From NCBI GenBank assembly GCA_013002105.1, contig JABDKS010000913.1, positions 1 to 31,669 of the forward strand: a stretch of DNA of 31,669 nucleotides, in the 5' to 3' direction. Positions 1 through 9,060 of this stretch are shown in pieces (position 1 is the stretch's first letter; each line of letters starts with the position of its first letter). A program made the position numbers and the translations under genes. Origin of the DNA: Pirellulaceae bacterium. Lineage in GTDB: Bacteria > Planctomycetota > Planctomycetia > Pirellulales > Pirellulaceae. The notes below the pieces were generated by a model. The model had not been told where the DNA came from and ran no database searches. It saw only the letters and a list, made by a program, of their open reading frames with translations.

Positions 1-2007
1 GGTCAATTGCGATCGGACGTCTTCGGTCTTCGCCATGCCCATCATCTTGGCAATCAACGCTGCGATGGAGAGGTCTTTGACGCCATCGGTGTCCAAATTG
101 AACTGTCCCATCATGCTCTTGAGCTGATCTTGGAAATACTCCGCGTTGCCATCAAAGAACGTGTCCTTGATGTCGGTTGCGACGCGGCTATTGTAAACGA
201 ATCGGTCGATCGCTTTGCCGCCCTTGACTGCCGACGTGATCTGGTCAAAGAACTCGCCGTCTCCACCGACGATGTCGATGCGAGCCGCCTTGAGGGCTTC
301 GCCCACGACACCGGCTTGGCTTTCGGCAATTCCGCGTTGAGCATCGATCGCAGCGATTTCGACATCCTTTTCTTTGTTCAACTGCAACTTGAACTCTTCG
401 TGGTCTTTTCCGACCGTGTCCAAAATCTTCATCGCTTCGGCCTTCTCGGTAATCCCTTGAGCCTCGCTGCGGAATTTCTCCAGTTCGACATTGGCTTCGG
501 CCAAGCCTTGTTTTTCGACCGCATCGGCTTTGGCTGCGATACCCTTGGCTTCGGCGACTGCCTTCTTTTCCAAAACGGTAGCTTCTGCCAAGCCTTCTTT
601 TTCCAAGCTGACCGCCCTGGCTTCTTGGACCGTCGCGTCGGCGATTCCGGGAGCCGCCTTGGTGGCTGCTTCGGCTTCGGCCAACATTTTGGCGGCCGCG
701 GTTTCTTTCTCGGCAGCATCTTTCTTGGCTTCGGCGTCGATGCGGACCTTTTCGGCCAGCAATTCTGCTGATTCCTTTTCCGCTTGCGCCAACTTGGTCA
801 CGCGGATCAGTTCTTCTTCGGCTTTCATTTCGGCCGCGGTGATCTGCACTTGTTTGGCACGATCGGCACCAGCGAACTCTTCGGTATCCTTGATTCGTTC
901 TTGCTCTTCGACCACCGCACGTTCGACAGCGACCCGCTCGCGAATCACTTCTTGAATGTTGCGTTTTTCGACTTCGATCGCCTTCTCTTTCTCGACGTCG
1001 GCAACGCCAACAACTCGCATGCGCTCGGTCATCTCCAAGTCGCGATCACGGTTGACTCGCTCCAACTCCACCGCGTCGGTCTTTTCTTTGTTTCGCTGAG
1101 CGACCAGGACCTGACGCAATTTGTTTTCCTCGGCCACACCCAATTCTTCTTCGGTGGCGATTCTCGCTCGCTCGGATTCGAGCCGTTGTTCTTCTTGGAC
1201 CTTCTTGGCGGATGCCTGTTCGCGAGCCGAAATCTCGGTGATCTCGCGTTGTTGCTTCTCGACCGCTTCGACCCGTTGACGCTCAAGCGCCAGGATCGTT
1301 TCTTCAGCTTCGACATCTTGCTTCTTGAGGGTCTTTTCTTTGTCACGCGTGAATTGGTTTTCCTTGACCTTTTCGTTGGAGGTCAATTCGGTGATCTTTT
1401 TGATACCTTCGGCGTCCAAGATGTTGGTCGGACTGAGCATCTCCAGCGGTGTCTGTTCCAGGTAATCGATCGCCGCGTCATCCAACTGGTAGCCGTTCAG
1501 GTCGGTACCGATGACTTTCAGGATTTCGTCCTTGAATTTGTCTCGTTGGTCATACAGATCGACGAAATCGAACTGCTTACCGACCGTTTTGAGGGCTTCG
1601 GAGAACTTGGCATCGAATAACTCACGCAACGTTTCCAGTTCGCTACATCGTTTGGCACCGATCGATTGGGCGACTTCTTTCATTTGTTCTTCGCTGGAGT
1701 CGACGCGAATGAAGAAGGCGACTTTGATGTCGGCGCGGATGTTGTCTTTACAGATCAAGCCTTCGCTTCCTTGACGGCTGATTTCAAAACTCTTGAGCGT
1801 CAGGTCCATCAGTTCGACTTTATTGACGACAGGATAGACCAGCATGCCGCCGGCGGTTTTGACGTCCATCACGCCCCAGCCGGTCTTGACGATCGCTTTA
1901 TCAGGGCCGACGACCATGTAGCAACGACGCACAACGGCGACGCTGATCATGACCAGAACGGCGAAGATGACGATGCCACCGACGATGGTGATTACGAGCG
2001 GGTTCAC
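1..2007 (-). CDS. Flotillin-family (SPFH) membrane protein, partial
   Basis: The frame is open for 669 codons from a GTG start and runs off the left edge, so the C-terminus is missing. One N-terminal membrane helix lies at about residues 4-27. An SPFH/band-7 domain follows at about 35-220 (MVVGPDKAIVKTG, then VAFFIRVD). A very long charged coiled coil covers about 230-560, rich in Glu-Ala pairs toward its end (AEAEAATKAA, KGIAAKADAVEKQGLAEA), as in flotillins. Flotillins scaffold ordered membrane microdomains. The GTG start overlaps the stop of the upstream YqiJ-like gene by four bases (GTGA), matching the yqiJ-yqiK order of E. coli, so the protein is probably YqiK/FloT-like. The opposite strand is open for long stretches only because of the repetitive Glu/Ala/Lys codons. 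Family assignment is firm; the cellular role is inferred. Confidence 0.93.
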   Translation of the reverse strand, partial: MNPLVITIVGGIVIFAVLVMISVAVVRRCYMVVGPDKAIVKTGWGVMDVKTAGGMLVYPVVNKVELMDLTLKSFEISRQGSEGLICKDNIRADIKVAFFIRVDSSEEQMKEVAQSIGAKRCSELETLRELFDAKFSEALKTVGKQFDFVDLYDQRDKFKDEILKVIGTDLNGYQLDDAAIDYLEQTPLEMLSPTNILDAEGIKKITELTSNEKVKENQFTRDKEKTLKKQDVEAEETILALERQRVEAVEKQQREITEISAREQASAKKVQEEQRLESERARIATEEELGVAEENKLRQVLVAQRNKEKTDAVELERVNRDRDLEMTERMRVVGVADVEKEKAIEVEKRNIQEVIRERVAVERAVVEEQERIKDTEEFAGADRAKQVQITAAEMKAEEELIRVTKLAQAEKESAELLAEKVRIDAEAKKDAAEKETAAAKMLAEAEAATKAAPGIADATVQEARAVSLEKEGLAEATVLEKKAVAEAKGIAAKADAVEKQGLAEANVELEKFRSEAQGITEKAEAMKILDTVGKDHEEFKLQLNKEKDVEIAAIDAQRGIAESQAGVVGEALKAARIDIVGGDGEFFDQITSAVKGGKAIDRFVYNSRVATDIKDTFFDGNAEYFQDQLKSMMGQFNLDTDGVKDLSIAALIAKMMGMAKTEDVRSQLT

Positions 2008-2756
2008 GATAGAGTCTCCGGTTGAATATTGGTGACGGTGTAGGTGCGTTTAGTCGGATCAAATTCGACAATCTTGACTTCCGTGCCACGTGCGATGGTC
2101 GGGCCGTCGGTGCGTACATTCAGCAGCAGGGGTGCTGCGTCCGTACGAAACTTAGCTTGCCCGAATGTGGGGGTCGCCTCAATCGACGAAATTTCACAGG
2201 TTGCTCCGACGATTCGACCCGTGTCATAGCCCGGTAGCGTGGCAAACTTGCCCACCAACGGCTGCGTAACCCCTTTTGTGATCATGACCGCTACAACCGC
2301 GTTGCGGATCGCCAACAATGTCGACGCAATCCAGGTCGGGTCGTAACGCTTGAAATCAAAACAGTGCCACATTCCATAGCCGATGCACCAGAATGCGAGC
2401 GTGAAAATGCCGCCCCAAATCGCGATCGGCACGCGACCAAAGTTGGTCCATCGCACCGTGATCGCGCCCAGGCTGCCCAGCAGTCCGGCACCACTGACGT
2501 GGCTCACGCCATCGGCGTCTACGCCCCCATCGATACCCCCGTCGACGCCGGCATCGACGCCCCCATCGAGCCCTCCAACATCCAAGTCGGGTGCATCGAC
2601 ATCCAGGTCCAAGTCGACGTCCATATCCATGTCCAGATCAATTAATCCAAACATCGCGATGACCGCGTAGAGCATCATCAGGACTAACAGGATCGATGCA
2701 GGCCAAACGGGACCGACAAAGAAGCTTTCGATGATTTCGATCAGTGACTCAGACAC
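2004..2756 (-). CDS. YqiJ/NfeD-like membrane protein with OB-fold and Asp-rich loop
   Basis: A 250-residue inner-membrane protein with a GTG start. A first membrane helix lies at about residues 16-39. It is followed by an extraordinary Asp-rich loop (40-82), more hydrophobic segments at about 108-133 and 142-165, and a C-terminal beta-rich OB-fold-like domain (about 178-235). The stretch NFGRVPIAIWGGIFTLAFW and the OB region resemble E. coli YqiJ, the usual partner of the flotillin YqiK. NfeD-type OB domains are thought to bind or stabilise flotillins. The stop overlaps the flotillin start, implying translational coupling. The loop carries Asp at every second residue (40-54) and then about every fourth (64-80), which is not a standard YqiJ feature. 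Function in detail is unknown. Confidence 0.85.
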   Translation of the reverse strand: MSESLIEIIESFFVGPVWPASILLVLMMLYAVIAMFGLIDLDMDMDVDLDLDVDAPDLDVGGLDGGVDAGVDGGIDGGVDADGVSHVSGAGLLGSLGAITVRWTNFGRVPIAIWGGIFTLAFWCIGYGMWHCFDFKRYDPTWIASTLLAIRNAVVAVMITKGVTQPLVGKFATLPGYDTGRIVGATCEISSIEATPTFGQAKFRTDAAPLLLNVRTDGPTIARGTEVKIVEFDPTKRTYTVTNIQPETLS

Positions 2757-2935
2757 GCAAAAAACCTAAACAGGATGAGTAGAAGCTCTCATAGCTTAAC
2801 GGTTAGGGCCGACACCACTAAAAAGCAGGGCGCAGATACCGGGAAACAAATCGCAGAATTCCGATTCCTCGCCGCAGGGCTGGGATCGAGCCGGTTTCGC
2901 CCGCATACCGCCGCGACAGAAATGATGTCGCCAGG
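2757..2935. other. Intergenic spacer upstream of the YqiJ-flotillin operon
   Basis: A 179-base gap between the GTG of the YqiJ-like gene and the stop of the M50 peptidase gene, both on the minus strand. It should hold the promoter of the YqiJ-flotillin pair and any terminator of the peptidase transcript, but I see no clear -35/-10 pair or T-tailed hairpin. A short stretch near 2790-2810 resembles a tRNA D-arm but no complete cloverleaf can be built. Confidence 0.4.
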
Positions 2936-4237
2936 TCAGCTGACCAGGTCGACACCCACGCCGCGCCCGCCGGCGGTGCCGCCGCCGCTGAGTCGCGCCA
3001 GCGAGCCTCGCACCGTCAGGCTGTCCAGGTCCAGCAGCCCAACGAGCTGTTGGTCGAAATCGACGACGGCGAATTGCCGCTGACCGCGACCGAGCGACAA
3101 CAGTGCATGTTCCAAACCGGATTCAGGAACGAGTAGCGGACCGCCGTGGTCGGCCAATTGTCCCGCCGTTGTTGACGGTGCAGCGCCCTGTCGAATCGCT
3201 TTGGCGACTTCGGACAATTTCAGCATCCCCGCCACTGAACCGGTGGCCGAAATCACCGGCAGCGCGACCGCGGCAGTGCTTTGCCATCGAGCGGCGATAT
3301 CACTCAGCGGTGTGTCCATCGCAATCGCCGGTGGGAATCGAATCATCGCGTCCTGCACGCGTAAACCGCGAACCGACTCCATCAGTTCGACTTGTCTGGC
3401 CTCGGCCATGCCGGCGTAGCCGACGAAAATCGCGATCAGTAGTGGGACCGGATTTTGCTGATCGCTTGTCAACCACAACAACGCCATGCCAACGGCGCAC
3501 AACAAACCGATTCGCGATGCAACAAACGTTGCCTTGCGATAGTCCATTACCATCGCCAGTAAACTTCGCAGCACGCGTCCGCCATCCATGGGAAAGGCGG
3601 GAATCATATTGAACAACACCAATACCGTGTTCGTGGCGAACATGATGAAAACGTAGTTGAACAAACTGGGCTGATCGAACAGACTGGCTTCGCCGCCGGC
3701 CAAGTCTTCCGAGCCGACCGAGTCTTCATCAATTGCCTCTTCCGCTGCCAGCGCCGGTGTGGTGACGGCTTCATCTGGATCCACGACGGCGCCGTTTTCG
3801 ACCATCGCCGTGCCGGTATCGCTGTAGGGGCCGGTATCGCTGTAGGGGCCGGTGAACAATTCCAATCCACCCATGCCGATCAGCACCCCCGCTAACACGA
3901 TCGCGATCACGACGTTCACGGCTGGGCCGGCGACCGCGACGACCAATTCTTTCCAAGGCACGCGTGGCATTCTTTCGAGTCGGGCGACGCCGCCAATTGG
4001 CAATAGCGTGATGTCTAACGTGGGGATCCCAAATCGTCGGGCTGCCAACGCGTGACCGTACTCGTGCAGCGTCACGCAAAAGAACACACTGATCACAATG
4101 GTCAGAATGAACGCGACCGCCGCAGGTCCCTGATCCCAGCCCTGGAAGGCGGCAAAACCGAGCAAAAGAGCGAACGTCCAATGAACGAACAGCTCGATGC
4201 CGAAGTACTTTCCGAGGCTGAGCCGCTGGTTAAACAC
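2936..4237 (-). CDS. Site-2-protease-like M50 zinc metallopeptidase with C-terminal CBS domains
   Basis: An intramembrane zinc protease of the SpoIVFB/S2P class. From the GTG at 4237 (433 aa) the HEYGH zinc motif is at residues 58-62, in a membrane helix. The second metal motif, with FPMDGGR, places the Asp near 218. Two CBS-like modules follow at about 293-420 and then a Gly-rich tail. This start places the family N-terminus (LSLGKYFGIELFVHWTF) at the front. An ATG at 4333 would add 32 Ser/Arg-rich residues that look non-coding. CBS domains commonly bind adenine nucleotides and gate S2P activity. An acidic insertion between the metal motifs (about 130-190) carries a perfect 18-base tandem duplication (GPYSDT twice). 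It is divergent from the RbsD/FucU gene. The substrate is unknown. Confidence 0.88.
   Translation of the reverse strand: MFNQRLSLGKYFGIELFVHWTFALLLGFAAFQGWDQGPAAVAFILTIVISVFFCVTLHEYGHALAARRFGIPTLDITLLPIGGVARLERMPRVPWKELVVAVAGPAVNVVIAIVLAGVLIGMGGLELFTGPYSDTGPYSDTGTAMVENGAVVDPDEAVTTPALAAEEAIDEDSVGSEDLAGGEASLFDQPSLFNYVFIMFATNTVLVLFNMIPAFPMDGGRVLRSLLAMVMDYRKATFVASRIGLLCAVGMALLWLTSDQQNPVPLLIAIFVGYAGMAEARQVELMESVRGLRVQDAMIRFPPAIAMDTPLSDIAARWQSTAAVALPVISATGSVAGMLKLSEVAKAIRQGAAPSTTAGQLADHGGPLLVPESGLEHALLSLGRGQRQFAVVDFDQQLVGLLDLDSLTVRGSLARLSGGGTAGGRGVGVDLVS
3812..3847. repeat. Perfect 18-bp tandem duplication inside the M50 peptidase gene
   Basis: The unit GCCGGTATCGCTGTAGGG occurs twice back to back and a third copy begins at 3848 with GCCGGT. 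It adds six residues in frame to the loop between the two zinc motifs. Confidence 0.95.
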
Positions 4238-4419
4238 TGTGTTTCCGTGCCGCGAGACGCTCCGCGACGACGCTGCGGAGGAAAATAGGGAGAAAAAGAA
4301 CAGCCGCGTGTGGGCGGTTGCCGTCTTATGCATCGTACCGCAAACTCATCATTCGCACCGCACCCTTCAAAAAAGGCGCGAGCGAACCCATTGCTCCCAT
4401 TTCAACGAGTGTTTTTCCC

Positions 4420-4866
4420 ATGTTGCGACACAAGCTGATCCATCCGCAAATTTCTTCGATTCTCGCCTCGGCAGGTCACCACAGCACGGTCTTGATCGCG
4501 GACGGAAATTACCCGGCCGCCAGCAAGCGAGGCCCACGTGCGGAATTGATCAGTTTGAACCTGATGCCCGGTGTCCCGACCTGCAACCAAGTGCTCGAAG
4601 CGATCCTGTCGGCGGTTCCCATCGAAGAGATCGAAGTGATGGAAACGGAAACCAGCGGACCCTACGCGTTGGACGGCGATCCGCCGGTCTGGGATGACTA
4701 TCGGGAAACGATCAAAAAAGAAAAGTTGGATTTAGAACTCAAGTCGATTGACAAGTGGAAATTCTACGAAGCAGTCAGTACCAACGACCACGTCTTAACG
4801 ATCCAAACCGCCGACCAACAACGCTACGCCAATATCTTGCTGCACGTCGGTGTCCGAATGGATTAG
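4420..4866 (+). CDS. RbsD/FucU-family sugar mutarotase
   Basis: A 148-residue protein starting MLRHKLIHPQ, the typical start of RbsD/FucU proteins. The in-frame ATG at 4318 would add 34 residues without family resemblance. The catalytic His lies in the SAGHHS segment (about residue 20), followed by ADGNYP, and the C-terminus has the family RYANILLHVGV motif. Family members interconvert pyranose and furanose forms or anomers of ribose or fucose. FucU-type substrate (L-fucose) is plausible because planctomycetes degrade sulfated fucans, but no fucose genes are beside it. It is divergent from the M50 peptidase and stands alone. Family assignment is firm; the sugar is not determined. Confidence 0.9.
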   Translation: MLRHKLIHPQISSILASAGHHSTVLIADGNYPAASKRGPRAELISLNLMPGVPTCNQVLEAILSAVPIEEIEVMETETSGPYALDGDPPVWDDYRETIKKEKLDLELKSIDKWKFYEAVSTNDHVLTIQTADQQRYANILLHVGVRMD

Positions 4867-4897
4867 CCGGCCGTGCAGACGTGTGATTACGTCTTGG

Positions 4898-6142
4898 CTA
4901 CAGTTCGGAGGCTTTGATCTCTTTTACGGTCTGACCGGTTTCGGCCGACAGAAAAAATACGTTGTAGTTGTTTGCTGCCAGACGGTCGGCGCGGGCGCCA
5001 TAGGCAATCAGCTTGCCCGATGGTGATGCGTTCAATCCACTGGGATAACTATTCAGGTCGACCGACCAGACGAGTTCCGCGTCCTTGGCGGACCGCATTT
5101 GGATTTCGTAAATGGTTTTGCGACCCTCACGCCGCCTTGTGCCGACAACGAATCGGTCACTTCCTGGCACCCAGCATGCCGGGGCAAAGTAGCCCACGGC
5201 ATTTTCGACCATCAACTTTGCCAGTTTGTCCGAGTCGATGTCTGCCAACCAGATCCTGCCGGTCGGTTGACAACTTGACGGGCCCAGCGGAATGCATTCG
5301 CCGCCGGAAATCAATAGTCTCTCATGGTCCTTGGAAATCGAAATTGACTGCGCACTGCCGGGGCCAAAGGGGATGCGTTTGACCGTCTTGAGAGTGGCCA
5401 GATCAAAGAACTCCACTGCCGATTCGCGACGCGATTTGTCATCGTTGAGCGCAAAAAGGAGTGTCTGATCATCCAAGAACGAAACACAGTCCGATTCGTC
5501 ATTGTAGATATGGTCCTGATGGATCGCCTGACCGTTTTGCAAGTCCCAGATGTTCAATTGGCTGAGCGTGTTTTTACGTTTGTGCTGGCTCGACACGACA
5601 GCCAACCGTTTCCCGGTCGGTGAGAAAGCGAGCTTGGATACACCTCCGGCGTGACCTTCGAACGACCAAATCGGCTCGCGATCGGGTAAATGCCACAGTC
5701 GGACCACACCATCATCCCCGCCGGTCGCAATCACCATCTGACTGGCCGGAGAAAATGCCACTTCTTTGGTGATGTACTGCCGCCGCGGATCAGTCAGCGT
5801 GCGTACAAACGCACCAAGCGTCATCCGCATCGGCTCGACCGGTCGCGGCAACGGAGTTGGCCAAAACTGTTTCAACCGGTCGCCAGAATCGACGTGAAAG
5901 ATACGCACGGCGTCGCCGCCAACCGCGTAGAGTTGCCCGGTGACCGAAAAATCCCCGCCTCGAAGTATTAACTCGGGACCGCGATAGACGACATGCCCAC
6001 CGCGTAGGACCAAATCGGCCGCCATCACCGGCCCGCAAACCAATAGCGCCCCTACGCAGGCAATCCAAATCCGCCCCGGAGGTGTCACTAATTTGACTGG
6101 CAACCTCTGACGATCATCGTTTGCAGTCCAAACTCTCATCAT
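4898..6142 (-). CDS. Exported WD40 beta-propeller protein
   Basis: About 414 residues. The chosen ATG at 6142 starts MMRVWTAND; a GTG at 6175 would add eleven residues. A hydrophobic export signal (about residues 26-42, ending VMAADL) indicates secretion. WD40-like blades follow, the clearest being VATGGDDGVVRLWHLP-type and LNIWDLQNGQ sequences with GHAGGVSKLAFSP between them. Later blades are degenerate. It lies 51 bases downstream of the PQQ propeller gene, itself downstream of the oxidoreductase, all on the minus strand, so co-transcription is likely. WD40 propellers are scaffolds, so the binding partner cannot be read from the sequence. Planctomycetes have many such exported propeller proteins. 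Confidence 0.85.
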   Translation of the reverse strand: MMRVWTANDDRQRLPVKLVTPPGRIWIACVGALLVCGPVMAADLVLRGGHVVYRGPELILRGGDFSVTGQLYAVGGDAVRIFHVDSGDRLKQFWPTPLPRPVEPMRMTLGAFVRTLTDPRRQYITKEVAFSPASQMVIATGGDDGVVRLWHLPDREPIWSFEGHAGGVSKLAFSPTGKRLAVVSSQHKRKNTLSQLNIWDLQNGQAIHQDHIYNDESDCVSFLDDQTLLFALNDDKSRRESAVEFFDLATLKTVKRIPFGPGSAQSISISKDHERLLISGGECIPLGPSSCQPTGRIWLADIDSDKLAKLMVENAVGYFAPACWVPGSDRFVVGTRRREGRKTIYEIQMRSAKDAELVWSVDLNSYPSGLNASPSGKLIAYGARADRLAANNYNVFFLSAETGQTVKEIKASEL

Positions 6143-6193
6143 GGGCTCTTGTTGTACGAATACGACACTCTGCACCGACGTTCAGCCGAGAGA

Positions 6194-7480
6194 TTATTTC
6201 AGCGGCACGCAAACCAATTCATCATCACTGCGGGAGAATAGGTGGCCATTGGCAATTGCCGGATGGGCCCAGACGACGCCGCCGCGACGATTCAGTTGCA
6301 TCCGTGTGGGCTTGATCAATTTCGCGCGCGAATGTTCCTCGAACCCCATCGGCGTAAGGGTCGCCGAGATCAATTCGCCCTGTTCGTTTTGCATGATCTC
6401 ACGAGGTCCATTTTGGATGATGTACACCGTTGCCCAGCGGTTGCGGCGGACGACCGATAGGTCTTCCCAAACGCGGTCGCCGGTTTTGATATCCAGGCAT
6501 CGAAATTCGCCGTAGCTGTCGACACCGTAAATGTAATCACCGCGAATGACCGGATTGCTGATCATGCAGTGCAATGCGTCCGTGTTCTTCTCGTCGATTC
6601 CCGCGCGGTGCCACTGCTTCACTGCGGCCGGTTTGTCCGGATCCAATTGGATCAACATCGAACCATCGTAAAACGACGACACGAACAAACGGTACTTGTC
6701 ATCAACGATCGGCGTGGGCACACCGATGGGCATTTCACGGGGCAACATCGGGACGCTCCAGAAGACTTGGCCATCGGATGGATTGATTCCGGTGATGCTT
6801 TCGCCGGTCCAACAGACCACCACATCCTGTTTGCCTTGGCGAATCAGAATTGGAGCGCTGTAACCGGCTCGCTCGTCGATCGCACGCCACCGCTCCTTGC
6901 CTGTCGCCAAGTCCATTGCCACCACGCACGAGTCGCCACGGCCGGCAGCAACCTGAATGATCAAATCGTCATAGACCAACGGTGCGGCAGTAATCCCCCA
7001 GTTGGGCATCCGTGCGTCATAGTCCGCACTCAAATCGCGTGACCAAATGACATCGCCGTTGGCGGCATCGTAACAATGGAAATGCCCCATCGCGCCGACC
7101 GTCAGTGCACGATCACCATGAACCGTGACCGCTGCGCGGGGGCCGGCCCGGTAACCGATCGCGTATTTCGCTTCATACTCGTGTTGCCAGATCTCTTTGC
7201 CGGTCTGTTCGTCAAAACAGAGCACCCGTTCGACTTCGCGATCGATGTCATCCTCGCCGCGGTCGGTCAGATAAACACGACCATTGGCGACGATTGGACC
7301 GCTGTAGCCCGCCCCGACTTTAGCGGTCCACTTACGTTTCAGAACTCCCGACGGCAATTCAGCAACTTGCTCGCTACGGCTGAGCGTTGCATCGCGGTTT
7401 TCGCCACGCCATTGCGGCCAGTCATCAGCGTGCAGGCTGGAGCCAAGTAAGCAGGCGGCTGCCAAAACGATCCATTTCAT
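6194..7480 (-). CDS. Exported PQQ-like beta-propeller repeat protein (BamB-like)
   Basis: A 428-residue secreted beta-propeller. The ATG at 7480 gives a clean signal peptide (MKWIVLAAACLLGSSLHA) followed by DDWPQWRG, the common mature start of planctomycete PQQ-repeat proteins. Repeats contain the PQQ/quinoprotein-like pattern, for example GRVYLTDRG, CFDEQTGKEIWQ, YDAANGDVIWSR, MDLATGKERWRA and LDIKTGDRVWED. Such propellers rarely bind PQQ in this phylum and are probably scaffolds or carbohydrate-related; this one has no extra catalytic domain. It sits 90 bases after the oxidoreductase gene and 51 bases before the WD40 gene on the same strand. An upstream in-frame start at 7531 is less likely because it would bury the signal peptide. 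Confidence 0.9.
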   Translation of the reverse strand: MKWIVLAAACLLGSSLHADDWPQWRGENRDATLSRSEQVAELPSGVLKRKWTAKVGAGYSGPIVANGRVYLTDRGEDDIDREVERVLCFDEQTGKEIWQHEYEAKYAIGYRAGPRAAVTVHGDRALTVGAMGHFHCYDAANGDVIWSRDLSADYDARMPNWGITAAPLVYDDLIIQVAAGRGDSCVVAMDLATGKERWRAIDERAGYSAPILIRQGKQDVVVCWTGESITGINPSDGQVFWSVPMLPREMPIGVPTPIVDDKYRLFVSSFYDGSMLIQLDPDKPAAVKQWHRAGIDEKNTDALHCMISNPVIRGDYIYGVDSYGEFRCLDIKTGDRVWEDLSVVRRNRWATVYIIQNGPREIMQNEQGELISATLTPMGFEEHSRAKLIKPTRMQLNRRGGVVWAHPAIANGHLFSRSDDELVCVPLK

Positions 7481-7570
7481 ATTGTCCACGTATCCATCCA
7501 AGGTTTGGGAAAGCGAAAGAGAGTAGTCCAACGATACTGGCGCGGTCGTCAGTCAGACCGTTAGCGGTAA

Positions 7571-8923
7571 TCATCCGTTTGCTGGATGAACATAGGGGTC
7601 ACGGTAATCGCGTTTCAAACTCGCGGTCGCCTCGTCGTCACCGACGATCGTATGGGTCGCAGGGTCGAACTCGAAAGTCCGCTCCAGTTTCATCGCTTGA
7701 TTGGCCATGATGCACGAAGCGCTACTGATGTGTCCCTGCTCGATATCCGCGACCGGTTTGCCACGGCTATCTATCGCATCCAGAAAATCACGCATGTGCC
7801 CGCGAATCGCCGACGCGACATGCAGTTCCAAATTCCAGTTCTTTTTGTCGGCCGTGTCGGTCGGATATTGGTCTTCTTCGATCACCGCATCGCCATGAAG
7901 TTTCTGTCCGCCACCTCGGGGGATGAAATCGTATTTGTGCACATCCAGTTTCAGCGTTCCTTTGCTGCCGTAGATGATTCCCGCCCACGGATACTCGGGA
8001 TCCGGCGGCGATCCCCAACTGCGGTGCGTCCAGACGACATCCAAGTCATCAAAATCGAACGTCGCCGTCTGGGTATCTGTGATGTTCGCTTTGGAATCGT
8101 GATCGACCAAGATGCCGCCGGCACTGCTGATCCGCCGCGGCCAGCCAAGTCCGAGTTGCCAGCGCACCATGTCCAGCATATGCACACACATGTCACCGAC
8201 GATCCCGTTCCCGTACTCCATGAATGCTCGCCACGATCGCGGGTGAACCAGTTCGTTGTAGGGTCGCATCGGCGCTGGGCCCGTCCACATTTCGTAATCC
8301 AAGTTTTCCGGCGGTGCCGTGTCGGGTGGATTTTTCTTGGCACGCATATGGTAGTAACAGCAAACTTCCGCATGCGCGATGTCACCCAGCAGCCCCTGGT
8401 CGACCACGCGCTGTTTTGCTTCGATCAAATGCGGAGTGCTGCGGCGCTGTGTCCCCACTTGGACGACTTGGCCCGTTTTGCGCGCGGCGTCCAACATCGC
8501 CTTGCTCTCCAGTACATCCACGCCGGTCGGCTTTTGGACGTACACGTCGGCACCAGACTGGACCGCTGCGATCATCGGCAATGCATGCCAATGGTCGGGC
8601 GTGGCAACCAAGACGATATCCAAGTCTTTTGCTGCCAGCATTTTGCGGTAGTCGCTGTAGGTCGCCGGTCGCTTCTTGGACGCTTGACGTGTTGCGATTA
8701 AATCGGCCGCTTCGCTCAGCATGTTGGAGTCGACATCGCATAACGAAACGACTTCGACGGGTTCAATGTTGATCAACTGCAGCAAATCGCACTTGCCATA
8801 CCAACCACATCCAATCAGCCCGACGCGGCGCGGTTTAGCCGCCGGTGCGGCGTAAGCTCTGGTGGCCAGGGCGGCGGTGGAAGCCGCGAAAGCGGAGTTG
8901 CGTAAAAAACGGCGACGGTCCAT
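7571..8923 (-). CDS. Tat-exported Gfo/Idh/MocA-family oxidoreductase
   Basis: A 450-residue NAD(P)-dependent sugar or inositol oxidoreductase. The ATG at 8923 places a twin-arginine signal first (MDRRRFLRNSAF ... AAPAAK). A Rossmann nucleotide-binding motif GLIGCGWYGK (about 35-44) follows, then VATPDHWHA and QKPTGVD (about 130-136), the position of the family EKP motif with Gln replacing Glu. The C-terminal half is the family alpha/beta substrate domain. Tat export suggests folding with cofactor in the cytoplasm and action outside the inner membrane, a very common planctomycete arrangement. It leads a likely three-gene unit with the PQQ and WD40 propellers. The substrate is unknown. The divergent methyltransferase gene starts 138 bases away. 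Confidence 0.93.
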   Translation of the reverse strand: MDRRRFLRNSAFAASTAALATRAYAAPAAKPRRVGLIGCGWYGKCDLLQLINIEPVEVVSLCDVDSNMLSEAADLIATRQASKKRPATYSDYRKMLAAKDLDIVLVATPDHWHALPMIAAVQSGADVYVQKPTGVDVLESKAMLDAARKTGQVVQVGTQRRSTPHLIEAKQRVVDQGLLGDIAHAEVCCYYHMRAKKNPPDTAPPENLDYEMWTGPAPMRPYNELVHPRSWRAFMEYGNGIVGDMCVHMLDMVRWQLGLGWPRRISSAGGILVDHDSKANITDTQTATFDFDDLDVVWTHRSWGSPPDPEYPWAGIIYGSKGTLKLDVHKYDFIPRGGGQKLHGDAVIEEDQYPTDTADKKNWNLELHVASAIRGHMRDFLDAIDSRGKPVADIEQGHISSASCIMANQAMKLERTFEFDPATHTIVGDDEATASLKRDYRDPYVHPANG

Positions 8924-9060
8924 GAAAACACTCGGTGAGCAGAGGGAGCGATAAGAACAAGCCTCGCTATTGTCCACCGCGGCGACGCTGGAAGCAACCG
9001 AGAGCCATTGCATCGGAGCGGATCGCCAATTGCATCGGACGTGATGGTACATTCGACGTG

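Noticed and set aside
7..2025. Long plus-strand open frames opposite the flotillin gene
   Set aside because: The minus strand reads as a full SPFH/coiled-coil protein. The plus frames are open because of biased Glu/Ala/Lys codons and have Phe/Asp/Leu-rich products without domains.
2785..2870. tRNA-like stretch with TAGCTTAACGGTTAGGGC resembling a D-arm
   Set aside because: No 7-bp acceptor pairing, no good anticodon stem and no TTCRA-type T-loop at the right distance.
7586..8701. 371-codon plus-strand frame opposite the oxidoreductase
   Set aside because: The minus strand carries a clear Tat signal, Rossmann motif and family motifs. The plus product has no recognisable domain.
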